Positions 6,179 through 6,366 of a DNA stretch of 6,366 nucleotides are shown here, piece after piece. Where the stretch lies: contig JBILVS010000149.1 of the NCBI GenBank assembly GCA_044370335.1, positions 1 through 6,366 on the forward strand, written 5' to 3'. The position numbers and the translations under genes are program-made. How positions within the stretch are numbered: position 1 is the stretch's first letter; each line of letters starts with the position of its first letter. Origin of the DNA: REEB509 sp044370335. Its GTDB lineage: Bacteria; Pseudomonadota; Alphaproteobacteria; Caulobacterales; Aquidulcibacteraceae. The notes beneath the pieces were generated by a model. It ran no database searches and was not told the DNA's origin. It was given only the letters and a program-made list of their open reading frames with translations.

Positions 6179-6205
6179 AGAGCCTTGGCTGATTCTCGAG
6201 GCTCT
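6179..6205 (+). promoter_or_regulatory. Stem-loop covering the transposase ribosome binding site
   Basis: AGAGCCT (6179-6185) pairs perfectly with AGGCTCT (6199-6205), ending one base before the ATG at 6207 and enclosing part of the ribosome binding site CGAGG. Such hairpins in insertion sequences are known to limit transposase translation from outside transcripts. The pairing is seen; the function is inferred. Confidence 0.5.
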
Positions 6206-6206
6206 T

Positions 6207-6366
6207 ATGAACATGGACGTTGTAGAAGGCTTTGAGCCGTCTCGCCTTAAGTCGCTGCTTGAGCATCTTGGGACGATTGAAGATCCGCGAGATCCTTGGA
6301 GGGTGGCCCATCCTCTGAACGAGGTTCTCTTTCTCGTAGTGTGCGCGACCATTTGTGATTGCGAGG
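6207..6366 (+). CDS. ISAs1-family transposase, N-terminal fragment (runs off the window)
   Basis: From ATG 6207 the frame stays open to the window end (53 codons). The product starts MNMDVVEGFEPSRLKSLLEH and contains LGTIEDPRDPWRVAHPLNEV followed by LFLVVCATICDCE. The pattern L-x-x-x-I-x-D-P-R-x-x-W-x-V-x-(H/Y)-x-L-x-(E/D)-(V/I)-L-(F/L)-L-V-V-C is the signature of the DDE_Tnp_1-associated N-terminal domain that precedes the DDE catalytic core in ISAs1 (H-repeat) transposases. An in-frame ATG two codons later is an alternative start. The catalytic part lies outside, so it cannot be said whether the gene is intact. The ribosome binding site CGAGG (6197-6201) lies 5 nt upstream, inside a stem-loop. 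Confidence 0.85.
   Translation, partial: MNMDVVEGFEPSRLKSLLEHLGTIEDPRDPWRVAHPLNEVLFLVVCATICDCE

Larger units (their letters stand above)
6137..6366 (+). mobile_element. ISAs1-family insertion sequence, left part
   Basis: The transposase start is recognisable at 6207, so an IS of this family enters the window from the right. Its outer end is probably near 6137, where CAGGTTAACGCGGTTTCACCC begins about 70 bases before the start codon, but I cannot confirm the terminal inverted repeat because the other end is outside the window. The element lies just upstream of the tacA operon, in divergent orientation. Confidence 0.45.

Overview
The window looks like a piece of a mobile or accessory region from a moderately GC-rich proteobacterium, most likely an alphaproteobacterium (Rhizobiales-like). 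This is inferred from codon choice and protein style; no rRNA, tRNA or marker gene fixes the taxon. Transposase sequences sit at both edges: a decayed IS110-family transposase running off the left edge (- strand) and the start of an ISAs1-family transposase running off the right edge (+ strand). Two gene clusters lie between them, one on each strand, converging on a gene-poor stretch of about 600 bases.

Left cluster (+ strand, about 627-2147). It begins with the 3' end of a small conserved hypothetical gene of a kind common on alphaproteobacterial plasmids and integrative elements, apparently cut at its 5' end next to the IS110 left end. A 48-codon ORF with a GTG start follows; its start overlaps the preceding stop (GTGA) and its end overlaps the next start by 8 nt. 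Next is a complete Fic-domain protein with an intact AMP-transferase motif and an intramolecular inhibitory motif. The overlaps suggest one translationally coupled transcript.

Middle (2148-2757). No convincing gene. It holds a 27-bp-arm inverted repeat (2244-2324), a short AT-rich palindrome (2626-2642) and minor hairpins.

Right cluster (- strand, 6051 to 2758, read right to left). It contains a TacA-like DUF1778 ribbon-helix-helix antitoxin, a TacT-like GNAT acetyltransferase toxin, and an 827-residue fusion of a TOTE-type archaeo-eukaryotic primase domain with an SF2 helicase. Gaps are 7 and 14 nt, so the three genes look like one operon, presumably repressed by the antitoxin. The primase-helicase belongs to a family linked to conflict or defence systems. 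Its placement directly behind a toxin-antitoxin pair is the most interesting arrangement here and could be a composite defence or addiction unit; that functional link is inference.
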